DNA of 34,356 bases, from contig JAUNMW010000003.1 of the NCBI GenBank assembly GCA_030537395.1, forward strand, positions 1-34,356, given 5' to 3'. How positions within the stretch are numbered: position 1 is the first letter of the stretch; every line of letters starts with the position of its first letter. The translations under genes were made by a program, and so were the position numbers. The notes under the pieces were generated by a model. It was given only the letters and a program-made list of their open reading frames with translations. It ran no database searches and was not told where the DNA came from. Below are positions 10,485-19,235 of the stretch, in pieces. Origin of the DNA: Clostridia bacterium. Its GTDB lineage: Bacteria > Bacillota > Clostridia > Christensenellales > Aristaeellaceae.

Positions 10485-10498
10485 ACCTGGAAGAAAGT

Positions 10499-10828
10499 AT
10501 GAGCGGCATTGGCAGCGCGGATTTTTCCAAAACGGGCTACAGCTACACCCTATCCCTGATCGCGGGGAAATACAAGCCCATCATTCTGTATTGCCTGATG
10601 GAGTATGAACCGGTGCGGTTCAACGAAATGCAGCGCTATTTGGGCAAGGTGGCGGATAAAACCCTCAGCGCCAACCTGAAGGAGCTGGAGCGGGACGGGC
10701 TGATCTGCCGGAAAATGTACCCGGAGATTCCGCCCAAGGTGGAATACACGCTGACCAATCGGGGCCGGTCGCTGATGCAGGTGCTGGATCAGCTGTGCAC
10801 CTGGGGCCAGGAAAACAGAATGGATTGA
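10499..10828 (+). CDS. HxlR family winged-helix transcriptional regulator
   Basis: A 109-residue winged-helix protein with the HxlR pattern: a first segment with GYSYTLSLIAGKYKPIILYCL, then RFNEMQRYLGKVADKTLSANLKELERDGL (recognition helix) and a wing (PPKVEYTLTNRG). HxlR factors act as dimers that often sense electrophiles or redox change. The start is ATG 10499 (weak GGAAG upstream); a longer reading in the same frame runs antisense through the flavin reductase gene and is rejected. It probably controls itself and the divergent flavin reductase via 10458-10484. One Cys (Cys32, in YCLMEYEP) could be a sensing residue, as in YodB-type members, but this is a guess. Confidence 0.88.
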   Translation: MSGIGSADFSKTGYSYTLSLIAGKYKPIILYCLMEYEPVRFNEMQRYLGKVADKTLSANLKELERDGLICRKMYPEIPPKVEYTLTNRGRSLMQVLDQLCTWGQENRMD

Positions 10829-10866
10829 ATAAACAGCAAAAGAAGACATGATTTTTCATAAAATGG

Positions 10867-10895
10867 TTGATTCTTCCTGCTTGTTTTGCTATACT
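10867..10895 (+). promoter_or_regulatory. Promoter of the polysaccharide operon
   Basis: TTGATT (10867-10872) and TATACT (10890-10895) spaced by exactly 17 bases, followed by an AT-rich 5' leader of about 55 bases to the first glycosyltransferase start. There is no other gene between the HxlR stop and this site. Confidence 0.7.
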
Positions 10896-10959
10896 TTTTT
10901 TGATATTTTGGTTTCATTTTAGGAAACGCGCGGGAAGGAGGGGGCCTTTTTTCGTGTGT

Positions 10960-12183
10960 ATGAAAATATTGATGATCAACAAGTTTCATTATGTCAAAGG
11001 CGGCAGTGAAACTTATTATTTTGCGCTGAAGGATCTGCTGGAAAAGCGGGGCCACACGGTCATTGATTTTTCCATGGCGGACGCGCGGAATGATCCTTCC
11101 CCTTACAGCGCGTACTTCGTTTCCAATAAGGATTATCACGCGCCGGGCGGCTTTCTCCGCCGGGCGGCCGCGGCCAGGGATTTTGTGTATTCCCTTGAAG
11201 CCAAGGAAAAGCTGGATCGTCTGGTGCGGGATGTGCGGCCCGATCTGGTGCATCTGCACATGTTTCATCATCAGCTTTCCCCTTCCATTTTGGATGTGAT
11301 CAAAAAGCGGGGTCTGCCCGCCGTATACACCGCGCACGATCTGCAGATGCTGTGCCCCAATTACCGGATGCTCCAAGGGGGCCGGGTTTGCGAAGCCTGC
11401 CTTCACGGAAAGGCTTTTCCGTGCGTGCGGAATCGATGCGTCATGGATTCCTTCGCCAAAAGCGCTCTGTCCGCGCTGGAGTATAAAATCCATCGGCTTC
11501 GCGGCGCGTACAGTGTGATCCAAAGCTGGATCATGCCCAGCGAATTTTATTATCAAAAATTCCTGGAGGCGGGGATCCCGGAGGAAAAGCTTGCGTATAT
11601 TCCTAATTTTCTGCCGCTGCCCGCGGCGGATTCCGTTTCCCTGCCCGGAAAGGACAGCGGAATGCTGTATTTTGGCAGATTATCGGAAGAAAAGGGGATC
11701 CGGACCCTGCTGCAGGCGGTAAGCGGTACGGAAATCTCCCTTCGCATCGCGGGTACGGGTCCTTTGGAACATGAAATAAAAGCGCTTTTGCAAACAGGAA
11801 ACGATCCTAATGTGCGGCTGTTGGGTTTCCTCAGCGGCGATGCTTTGGAACATGAAATCCGGTCGGCACGGGCGGTGGTGCTGCCCTCGGAATGGTATGA
11901 AAACTGCGCCTACGCGGCCATCGAGGCCATGCGGCTGGGGCGGCCCCTGATCGGCAGCCGCATCGGGGGCATTCCGGAACAGATTCGGGAAAACGGCCTG
12001 CTCACTGTGCCTGGCAGCGCGGAAAGCCTGCGGGCGGCGATGCTTGATATAATGAATGCGGGCGCCGAAAAATGGAGGAACATGAGCAACGCGTCGCTGG
12101 CGCTGTATTCCGCCCGGTATACGGTGGATAAGCATGCGGAAAAGCTGGGGCGGGTGTATCGCCGCCTGGGCTTTTCCTTGTAA
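10960..12183 (+). CDS. Glycosyltransferase family 4
   Basis: A 407-residue GT-B glycosyltransferase. It has the family opening MKILMINKFHYVKGGSE, a central four-cysteine patch (MLCPNYRML, GRVCEACL, FPCVRNRC) and the nucleotide-sugar E-x7-E motif in EWYENCAYAAIEAM. It would add a sugar to a lipid-linked or nascent chain at the inner face of the membrane. ATG 10960 fits the family; GTG 10954 is an alternative that sits better (9 bases) behind AGGAGGGGG (10936-10944). It is the first gene of the polysaccharide operon. The sugar and acceptor cannot be read from sequence. Confidence 0.9.
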   Translation: MKILMINKFHYVKGGSETYYFALKDLLEKRGHTVIDFSMADARNDPSPYSAYFVSNKDYHAPGGFLRRAAAARDFVYSLEAKEKLDRLVRDVRPDLVHLHMFHHQLSPSILDVIKKRGLPAVYTAHDLQMLCPNYRMLQGGRVCEACLHGKAFPCVRNRCVMDSFAKSALSALEYKIHRLRGAYSVIQSWIMPSEFYYQKFLEAGIPEEKLAYIPNFLPLPAADSVSLPGKDSGMLYFGRLSEEKGIRTLLQAVSGTEISLRIAGTGPLEHEIKALLQTGNDPNVRLLGFLSGDALEHEIRSARAVVLPSEWYENCAYAAIEAMRLGRPLIGSRIGGIPEQIRENGLLTVPGSAESLRAAMLDIMNAGAEKWRNMSNASLALYSARYTVDKHAEKLGRVYRRLGFSL

Positions 12184-12197
12184 GGGGGGGCGATGGT

Positions 12198-13349
12198 GTG
12201 GAAGCGAAAAAGGCGCGGGTGATCGCGCTGTACCTGCCCCAGTTTCACCCAACGCCGGAAAACGATAGGTTCTGGGGCCGGGGCTTTACGGAATGGAACA
12301 ACGTGCTGGCTGCCAAGCCCCTGTTTCCCGGGCACAGCCAGCCCCGGCGTCCGGGAGAGCTGGGGGCCTATGATCTGCGGTCTGCCCAGGTGCGGCAGCG
12401 GCAGGCGGAATTGGCAAAGGCGGCGGGCATCGAGGGCTTCTGCTATTGGCATTATTGGTTCGGCGGGGGCAAGGAAACATTGACCCTGCCGCTGGATGAA
12501 ACCGTGCGGCTGGGCGAGCCGGATTTTCCATTCTGTGCCGCCTGGGCCAATCATGATTGGACCACCGCTTCCTGGCGGAAGGAAAACAAAGCGCAAAAAG
12601 ATCAGATGATTTTCGCTCAGACCTACCCCGGCCCGGAGGACGAGGTCCGGCATTTTTATCGGCTGCTCCCCGCGTTTCGGGACAGGCGGTATATCCGGGT
12701 GGAAGGGATGCTGCTGTTTCCGGTGTACGATCCGGGGGCCGTTCCAAAGCCTCGGGAATGGATGGAAAGATGGAATATGCTGGCCCGGAAGGAGGGCCTG
12801 AACGGGTTCCATTTCGTGGGCCTGACCCCCTCCCTGCCGGAGCTGACGCTTGAATCTTTGCTGCGGCCCGATGCTTGTATTAACGGGCGGTTTGACGAAG
12901 TGAAAAAGCTGGGCTTTGACGCCGTTCTGTCCACCAACTGGAAATATGCCGAGCTGAAAGCGGGCGGAGCGCTGCATAAAGCGTTTTTCGGGCTGCTTCG
13001 CAGAATCAGGCCCGGGGCATTGATTGAAAAATACGCCTATCCAGAAATCATCCGGCATTTTTATACGGCGGCGGATCAGAGGCCGGATGTGTACCCCCAA
13101 TTGCTCGCGGGGTGGGATCGGTCTCCCCGGGCAGGGCGGCAGGCCATTATTTATACGAACCGCACGCCGGAGGCTTTTGGAGATGCGGTGCGCCGATGTC
13201 TGGCCTGCGTGCGGGAGAAGCCCCTGGAAAAACGAATCGTGTTTCTCAATTCCTGGAATGAATGGGGCGAAGGGGCTTATGTGGAGCCCGACGCGGAATT
13301 TGGCGACGGCTTTTTGAAAGCGCTGGCACGAGAACTGAGCGCCGAATAA
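12198..13349 (+). CDS. WbsX-like / GH99-like polysaccharide enzyme, copy 1
   Basis: A 383-residue protein of the WbsX family (Glyco_tran_WbsX; distant to GH99 endo-mannosidases). Seen: IALYLPQFHPTPEND, GFTEWNNV, a WANHDW segment near residue 115 and the closing NSWNEWGEGAYVEPD. Members occur in O-antigen and capsule clusters; whether they act as transferases or hydrolases is not settled. The start is GTG 12198 behind an A/G-rich site (AAGGGGGGG). It is 14 bases from the GT4 gene and is followed by a clear paralogue at 13366. Compared with copy 2 the central motif differs (WANHDW against WANEPW). Confidence 0.85.
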   Translation: MEAKKARVIALYLPQFHPTPENDRFWGRGFTEWNNVLAAKPLFPGHSQPRRPGELGAYDLRSAQVRQRQAELAKAAGIEGFCYWHYWFGGGKETLTLPLDETVRLGEPDFPFCAAWANHDWTTASWRKENKAQKDQMIFAQTYPGPEDEVRHFYRLLPAFRDRRYIRVEGMLLFPVYDPGAVPKPREWMERWNMLARKEGLNGFHFVGLTPSLPELTLESLLRPDACINGRFDEVKKLGFDAVLSTNWKYAELKAGGALHKAFFGLLRRIRPGALIEKYAYPEIIRHFYTAADQRPDVYPQLLAGWDRSPRAGRQAIIYTNRTPEAFGDAVRRCLACVREKPLEKRIVFLNSWNEWGEGAYVEPDAEFGDGFLKALARELSAE

Positions 13350-13365
13350 AAAGGGAGGGGAAAGC

Positions 13366-14520
13366 ATGGCGGAAATCATGGCGGGCAAGGGGATCAAGGC
13401 CATCGCTTTCTACCTGCCCCAGTATCACCCCATCCCGGAAAACGATCGAGCCTGGGGAGCGGGCTTTACCGAATGGGACAGCGTGAAAAAGGCCCGGCCC
13501 CTGTTTCCCGGCCATGATCAGCCCAGGGCCCCGGAAAACGGGAATTATTATTCCCTCCTGGATCCCGCCGTCCGGCGCTGGCAGGCAGAGCTGGCAAAAA
13601 AGCATGGCATTTTCGGCTTTTGCTATTATCATTACTGGTTCGCGGGCGGCAAAAAGCTGCTGGAAAAACCGGCGGAGGATATGCTGGCCGACCCCGGCAC
13701 GGATATTCCCTTCTGCTTTTCCTGGGCCAATGAGCCCTGGACAAAAAAGTGGGACGGCGGCAGTGGGGAAATCATCGTGCCCCAGGATTACGGCGGGGAA
13801 GCGGATTGGCAAGAGCATATCGCCTATCTGCTGCCTTTTTTCCGGGATAGGCGGTATATCACCTTGAATGGCAGGCCCCTGCTGCTGATTTATAAGCCGG
13901 AGGATATTCCTGCTTTGCCGGATATGCTGCGCAGTTGGCGGAAGGCTGTCCGGCGGGCGGGTTTTCCGGGCTTGTGCCTCATGATCCAAAGCCCTTCCTG
14001 GTACTTTTCCCCAGGCTATGATCCCCGGGAGTTCGATTATCAGGTTCAGTTTCAGCCCTTTTTCGGCGTTACCTGGCAGGAAAAGAACAGGCCGCTGCTC
14101 AGGATCGCTCAGGCGGCGTACCGGCTGGGCCTGAAAAGCCCGATCGACCAAATCATTTCCGCCCGTCATGCGCAGCGGGCAAAGGAACGTCCCGTTCAAA
14201 AACGGCTGGATTACGACGCGGTGTGGGAAACCATTCTGCATTTGCCTCTTTCCCGCCGCATGATCCCCTGCGCCTTCCCGGATTGGGACAATACGCCCAG
14301 AACAAACAGCGGCCTGATGTTTTTGAACGCCGGCCCGGCAAAGTACGGCAGGTATGTTTCCCGGCTGTGCCGGAAAATCCGGGAAAAGAACCGGCCTCCC
14401 CTGCTGTTTGTGAACGCCTGGAACGAATGGGGCGAAGGGGCGTATCTGGAACCTGATGAAAAATACCATGACGCTGCCCTGCGGGCTTTATCGCAGGCAT
14501 TGAAGGAGCAGGAAGAATGA
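13366..14520 (+). CDS. WbsX-like / GH99-like polysaccharide enzyme, copy 2
   Basis: A 384-residue paralogue of the preceding gene, aligning end to end: IAFYLPQYHPIPEND, GFTEWDSV, FCYYHYWFAGGKK, WANEPWTKKWDG and NAWNEWGEGAYLEPD. It carries the usual WANEPW motif of the family, whereas copy 1 has WANHDW. ATG 13366 has GGGAGGGG upstream. Its stop overlaps the next start (ATGA). The pair looks like an old tandem duplication in a surface polysaccharide operon, likely acting on related but different glycans. Confidence 0.86.
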   Translation: MAEIMAGKGIKAIAFYLPQYHPIPENDRAWGAGFTEWDSVKKARPLFPGHDQPRAPENGNYYSLLDPAVRRWQAELAKKHGIFGFCYYHYWFAGGKKLLEKPAEDMLADPGTDIPFCFSWANEPWTKKWDGGSGEIIVPQDYGGEADWQEHIAYLLPFFRDRRYITLNGRPLLLIYKPEDIPALPDMLRSWRKAVRRAGFPGLCLMIQSPSWYFSPGYDPREFDYQVQFQPFFGVTWQEKNRPLLRIAQAAYRLGLKSPIDQIISARHAQRAKERPVQKRLDYDAVWETILHLPLSRRMIPCAFPDWDNTPRTNSGLMFLNAGPAKYGRYVSRLCRKIREKNRPPLLFVNAWNEWGEGAYLEPDEKYHDAALRALSQALKEQEE

Positions 14521-16427
14521 AACAGCCGTTGATCTCCGTGATCATTCCGGTATACAATCGGGCGGACAAGCTGAAAAGGGCACTGGACAGCGTGCTGAAC
14601 CAGACGGAATGGGATCTGGAGGCGCTGGTGATCGACGATGGCTCCGACGATGACGTGAAGGCGGCGGCGGATTCCTTTTCCGATCCCCGGGTGCGGCATG
14701 TGCGCCAAAACCATGCGGGAGCCTGCGCCGCCCGGAACCGAGGCATCGCCCTGGCGAGAGGTGAATTCATCGCTTTTCAGGACAGCGATGATGCCTGGAG
14801 GCCCCATAAGCTGCGCAGCCAGTTGCAATGTATCCGGGAAACGGGAGCGGACGCGGTATACGGCCGCCTGGCCCGGACCCACGGGGACGGCAGCGTTTCC
14901 CTGTACCCCGCTCATACGCCGACGGGGTTCATGAAAAAGGAAACTTCCCCCTTCGGCATCGGCACCCAAACGCTGCTGGTTCGGCGGAGGGTGTTTGAAA
15001 ATGATTTGTTTGATCCTGCCATGCCCCGGTTTCAGGAGCTGGAATGGCTGTGCCGGGTGCGGAAAAACTTTCGCGTTTTTGGTATGCCGGACATCCTGGT
15101 GGATTATGCGCCGGGGGCGGATTCCATCAGCGCCGATCCGAACGCGCTGCTGACAGCCGCCCAAATGCTGCTCAAAAAGCATCAGGATCTGTTTGAGGAA
15201 TCTCCCGCCGCTCGGGAAGCCCTGAAAGATTGCCTTTTATCCGAAGCGGAGCGGGCGTTCCGGCGGCAGGATGGCCGATACCGGGCCTGCCTGTCCCTGG
15301 GGGCCCGGGTCGGGGGCCGCAGGGAAAAAGCGCTCCATCGGTTGGATGAGCTGGGCGGCGTCGGCCTGTATCTGCGGGCGAGGGACAAGGAAATCAAAAA
15401 GCGGATCCAGAGGCTTTTTCCCGTGCGGGTGCTGAAGGCCGTGAAGCGCACCTTTTCTTTGCTCAAGGCCGCGGAAGCGCTCCGCCGTTTTCCGGAAAAG
15501 CGGCGGGTCTTTGGCCGGGGCCGGGCCCTGGCGCTGCTGCTTTCCCAAACCGCTGATATTCTTACCCGCTGGCATACCCATTTTTATCATGCTGCCCTTC
15601 GCCGATTTTGCGACGGGGAATTTTCCGATCTGGCCGGTTCAGCGAAAACCCTCCCGAATGTCAGCGCCGTCCTGCCCGGCCCCATTCCCGTGTGGACTCT
15701 GTGGTGGGATGGGGAGGAGGCCGCGCCGGAATGCGTGCGGCTGTGTCTTTCCAGCCAGCGGCGTTTTTTCCCCGCACCGGAATATGAGTGGCATGCGCTC
15801 ACCAAAGCGGATTATGAACGGTATATCTCCCTGCCGCCCGCTGTGCTTTCGCGGTACAGGCAGGGCCAAATATCCCTGACCCATTTATCCGATGTGATCC
15901 GCTGCGAGCTTTTGCACCGGTACGGCGGGCTGTGGATCGACGCCACGGTGTATGTGAGCGCTCCGCCGGACAGGGCGGCCCTTGCCGCGCCGTTTTATAC
16001 CAACCGGAAAACCACGTACCCTGAAAATCTGCGCCGCCTGATCCCGGGGGGCCGCTGGGCCTGTTACCTGATGGGCTGCCGGGCTGGAAGCCCGCTGACG
16101 GCGTTTTTGACCTTGGCCTATGCGCGGTATTGGGAAAAGTATGGGGAACCCATTGATTATTATCTCCTGGATGATCTGCTGGATGCCGTCTGGCGGCTTG
16201 TTCCCGCCGCCCGGGCGCTGATGGAGCGGGCGAAAACGGGCAACCAGCGGATTTTCGATCTGTATGAAATGCGAAATGCTGCGTACCGCCCGGACAGGCT
16301 GGACGCGCTGTTCCGGGAAAACGTGTTTCATAAGCTTTCCTATAAAGATGAATACCGGCTCGTGACGGCGGAGGGAAAAAGGACCGTATGGGCCTGCTTG
16401 CGGGAGGAAGCCGGGCGTGAAGTATGA
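14517..16427 (+). CDS. Two-domain protein: GT2 glycosyltransferase fused to Caps_synth (GT32-like) domain
   Basis: A 636-residue protein with two sugar-transfer domains. The N-terminal GT-A family 2 domain (about 1-250) shows SVIIPVYNRADKL, VIDDGSD (38-44) and QDSDDAW (88-94). A linker rich in basic residues follows (about 250-380). The C-terminal domain (about 385-625) resembles capsular polysaccharide synthesis (Caps_synth/GT32) proteins: IPVWTLWWDG, LTHLSDVIRCELLHRYGGLW and a DAT metal-site-like triplet. It could add two successive sugars. It overlaps the previous stop by four bases and the next start by eleven. Domain calls are firm, substrates unknown. Confidence 0.86.
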   Translation: MKQPLISVIIPVYNRADKLKRALDSVLNQTEWDLEALVIDDGSDDDVKAAADSFSDPRVRHVRQNHAGACAARNRGIALARGEFIAFQDSDDAWRPHKLRSQLQCIRETGADAVYGRLARTHGDGSVSLYPAHTPTGFMKKETSPFGIGTQTLLVRRRVFENDLFDPAMPRFQELEWLCRVRKNFRVFGMPDILVDYAPGADSISADPNALLTAAQMLLKKHQDLFEESPAAREALKDCLLSEAERAFRRQDGRYRACLSLGARVGGRREKALHRLDELGGVGLYLRARDKEIKKRIQRLFPVRVLKAVKRTFSLLKAAEALRRFPEKRRVFGRGRALALLLSQTADILTRWHTHFYHAALRRFCDGEFSDLAGSAKTLPNVSAVLPGPIPVWTLWWDGEEAAPECVRLCLSSQRRFFPAPEYEWHALTKADYERYISLPPAVLSRYRQGQISLTHLSDVIRCELLHRYGGLWIDATVYVSAPPDRAALAAPFYTNRKTTYPENLRRLIPGGRWACYLMGCRAGSPLTAFLTLAYARYWEKYGEPIDYYLLDDLLDAVWRLVPAARALMERAKTGNQRIFDLYEMRNAAYRPDRLDALFRENVFHKLSYKDEYRLVTAEGKRTVWACLREEAGREV

Positions 16428-17961
16428 TCGCATCAAAAATACCCGCCGGAATGCCCTGTGGGGGTTCCTGGAAAAGGGCTGCGGCATTTTGCTGCCTTTT
16501 TTGGTGCGTACGGCGCTGATTCATCGTTTGGGCATGGCGTACGCAGGGGTAGGCGGGGTGTTCACTTCCGTGCTCCAGGTGCTAAGCCTGGCGGAACTGG
16601 GCCTGGGCAGCGCTGTGGTGTACAGCCTGTACCGGCCCCTGGCGGAGGATGATACCGGAAAAATCTGCGCGCTTCTTCGATTCTATCGGAATATGTATCG
16701 GGCGCTGGGAACGGCGGTGCTTGTGCTCGGCGTGGTATTGTTTCCTTTTCTTCCCCGGATCACTGGCGCGGACCTGCCGCCGGACGTGGCCTTGGGAGGC
16801 GTGTACGGGGCCTATTTGCTGCACGCCGCCGCGGGCTATTTCGTGTTTCCCGAAAGGAAAGCGCTTTTGCAGTCCGCCCAGCGAACGGATGCGATCAGCC
16901 GCGCGGCGCTCCTCATGCGCCTTTTCAGCTTCGCGGGACAGATGGCCGCGCTGCTGCTTTCCCGAAATTATCATGTATATATCCTGTTTCTTCCCCTGTC
17001 CGCGCTGGGCGATCAGCTTTTATGCGCCTTCGCGGCGAAAAGACTGTATCCTTCCTATATCTGCCGGGGTTCCCTGGATGCTTCTTCCCGGCGGGATATC
17101 CTGGAAAAAACGAAAGGGCTGTTTGTGCACCGGCTGCTGGGCCAAACCCGCAATGCCGCGGATCAGCTGTTTGTTTCAGCGTTTTTCGGGCTGACAGCCG
17201 TGGGCATGTACGGCAATTATTTCTATATCCTGCAATCCGTCCGGAGCCTGCTGGATGTGATCACTTTCTCCATGAGCGCGGGAGTGGGCAACAGCGCGGT
17301 ATCGGAATCTGCCGAAAAGAACTATCGGGACCTGAATACCTTCACGTTTTTATATGAAGCGCTGTGCGCGGTATGCGCGGCCTGTTTATTGTGCCTGTAT
17401 CAGCACTTCATGCTTTTGTGGTGCGGGGAGAGCGCTTTGTTTTCCCTGGACACAGTGATCGCCTTCTGCGTGTATTTTTATGTGTGGACCATGGGAGATA
17501 TCAAAAGCCAATATGCCGACGCCCGGGGATTGTGGTGGAAAAACCGGTTCCGCACGGCCTGCGAGGCGCTGGCGAACATCGCGCTCAACGCCCTGCTGGC
17601 GCGCTGGCTGGGCGTGTTCGGCATTGTGATCGCCACCGCCATATCCATCCTGCTGGTGGGGTTCCCCTGGAGCACGATGATCCTGTTTCGGGATTTCTTT
17701 CCGGGCCGCAGCCCCTGGCGGTATATGGCGGATCAGGCGCTGTACGCCTTGCTGGCCGCCGCGGGCTGCGCGCTTTCCTTTGTCCTGTGTGGCCTGATCC
17801 CCACGGGCGGGATCGGGGGCCTTTTGCTGCGCCTGCCGGTATGCGCGCTGTGCCCCGCTTTGCTCTGGGTTGTATGCTTTTTTGGAACATCCCGGTTCCG
17901 GGAGGCCGTTTCCTTCCTTCGCCGGGCGCTTTCCCGGCAGGTACGGGAGGGACGGCGATGA
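16417..17961 (+). CDS. Polysaccharide flippase (Wzx-like, MATE/MOP superfamily)
   Basis: A 514-residue integral membrane protein with about 12-14 hydrophobic helices and the Wzx-like opening NALWGFLEKGCGILLPFLVRT then AYAGVGGVFTSVLQVLSLAE. Such proteins flip lipid-linked oligosaccharides across the cytoplasmic membrane. The start is GTG 16417, with GGGAGG 9 bases upstream, overlapping the stop of the preceding gene. Its TGA overlaps the ATG of the polymerase gene. It fits a Wzx/Wzy-type export route together with the next gene. Confidence 0.86.
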   Translation: MKYDRIKNTRRNALWGFLEKGCGILLPFLVRTALIHRLGMAYAGVGGVFTSVLQVLSLAELGLGSAVVYSLYRPLAEDDTGKICALLRFYRNMYRALGTAVLVLGVVLFPFLPRITGADLPPDVALGGVYGAYLLHAAAGYFVFPERKALLQSAQRTDAISRAALLMRLFSFAGQMAALLLSRNYHVYILFLPLSALGDQLLCAFAAKRLYPSYICRGSLDASSRRDILEKTKGLFVHRLLGQTRNAADQLFVSAFFGLTAVGMYGNYFYILQSVRSLLDVITFSMSAGVGNSAVSESAEKNYRDLNTFTFLYEALCAVCAACLLCLYQHFMLLWCGESALFSLDTVIAFCVYFYVWTMGDIKSQYADARGLWWKNRFRTACEALANIALNALLARWLGVFGIVIATAISILLVGFPWSTMILFRDFFPGRSPWRYMADQALYALLAAAGCALSFVLCGLIPTGGIGGLLLRLPVCALCPALLWVVCFFGTSRFREAVSFLRRALSRQVREGRR

Positions 17962-19235
17962 AGCGCTGGGCTGTGCAAATCTGCCCGCGCGGGGACTGCT
18001 TCCGCTGGGCCCTTGCGCTGTTTGCCTTTGAACAAATTGCGCTGAAGGGCGCGGCGTGGATTTCACCCGTTTCCACCATCGTGTTCGTTTTATACAGCGC
18101 GATGGATTTTCTGATCCCCTGTCTGTGGATTTTTTCGTTTGTGTGGGATGTGCGCCGGGGGCCGAATCGGGGTCACGTCGCGGCGCTGGCGGCGGCAGCG
18201 CTGCTGGCCGTTTCTGCTTTTGTGATCCGGGATACGGCGCTTTTATATTCCGGGATCATGATCCTGCTTGCCCGGGATCTGGATACGGATAAACTGCTTT
18301 CCGCGCTGAAAAAAGCCGTGGGCGCGGCGCTGGCGCTGCTGCTCATCGGCCATTTTCTGGGGCTTACCATCAGCCAGCCCGTCAATTTTTCCTATGGCAT
18401 GGGCTATTCCATGGGCATGGCCCATCCCAATAATTTCAGCGCGGCGGTGGGGACCTATCTGCTTTTGTGGGCGTATCTGCGGCGGGAAAAACCTTTCTGG
18501 AAAACGGCGCTTATTCTGGAGGCGATCGGGTATCTCACCTTCCGCTTCACCCTGTCCCGCACCTCCTGGATCATCCTTTTGCTGTACCCCGCGGCGTATC
18601 TTTTTCTGCGTCTTCCCTACCGGGTGCGGGGCGAATGGCTGATCCGGCTGATTTATCTGGAATTTTTCGCCTTAATGGCCGTTTCCGTTTTCCTGATGCT
18701 GTACAGCGAAAACAGCCGTGTCCTGCCCGTATTTTTCGGCGATCAAAACTATCTTGCCCGGTTTACAAGCGCCATGAATTTATATCGGAAGCATGGCGTT
18801 CATCTGTTTGGCTCCTTCATTGAATACAGAAGCCTGCACACGGCTTTGCAAACCGGGCAGGAAGCGGTGATCCTGGATTCCGCCTACCTGTATTTGCTGA
18901 TCGGGCAGGGCGCGAGCACGCTGCTTCTTTTTCTGATCCTGATTTCCAAAGCCGTGCAAAGGCTGATCCGGAAGCGGCAGTTCGTTCTGCTGGCGATCCT
19001 GGCTTTATACCTGGCCAGCGGCATGATGGAGCGGTATATGCTGTACAGCTACATGAACTTTCCGCTCTTGGCCGCTATGGGCAGCCTGACGATGGAAAAA
19101 ACGGCGGTGATATTCCCCGCCGCCCGGCCTCGACGCGTCCATTTTATCCTTGGCAGAACAGCAAAAACAAAGTATAATGGAGCCGGAAAGCGAAAAAAGG
19201 CTTTCACAGAAAGCGAACGAGGTGACAGCGCGTGA
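17958..19235 (+). CDS. O-antigen polymerase/ligase-like membrane protein
   Basis: A 425-residue membrane protein with about ten or more hydrophobic helices. The region MAHPNNFSAAVGTYLLLW, then FRFTLSRTSWIILLL, is the pattern of Wzy/WaaL-type polymerases and ligases, whose large loop follows. The start is ATG 17958 (ATGA overlap with the flippase stop, GGGAGGG upstream). A longer in-frame reading would overlap the flippase by about 600 bases and is rejected. The gene's last codons contain the promoter of birA, and its stop overlaps the birA GTG. Confidence 0.82.
   Translation: MKRWAVQICPRGDCFRWALALFAFEQIALKGAAWISPVSTIVFVLYSAMDFLIPCLWIFSFVWDVRRGPNRGHVAALAAAALLAVSAFVIRDTALLYSGIMILLARDLDTDKLLSALKKAVGAALALLLIGHFLGLTISQPVNFSYGMGYSMGMAHPNNFSAAVGTYLLLWAYLRREKPFWKTALILEAIGYLTFRFTLSRTSWIILLLYPAAYLFLRLPYRVRGEWLIRLIYLEFFALMAVSVFLMLYSENSRVLPVFFGDQNYLARFTSAMNLYRKHGVHLFGSFIEYRSLHTALQTGQEAVILDSAYLYLLIGQGASTLLLFLILISKAVQRLIRKRQFVLLAILALYLASGMMERYMLYSYMNFPLLAAMGSLTMEKTAVIFPAARPRRVHFILGRTAKTKYNGAGKRKKAFTESERGDSA
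19150..19178 (+). promoter_or_regulatory. Promoter of birA inside the polymerase gene 3' end
   Basis: TTGGCA (19150-19155) and a perfect TATAAT (19173-19178), spaced by 17 bases, inside the last 90 bases of the polymerase coding region. It would give birA its own transcription, independent of the polysaccharide operon. Confidence 0.65.

Noticed and set aside
9677..10498. Long open reading frame upstream of the HxlR start, antisense to the flavin reductase gene
   Set aside because: It is the mirror of a real gene, has no ribosome binding site and would add about 274 unrelated residues to a normal HxlR protein.
17364..17957. Upstream extension of the polymerase gene overlapping the flippase
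   Set aside because: It would overlap a well-supported membrane protein by about 600 bases; ATG 17958 has a ribosome binding site and the usual ATGA overlap.
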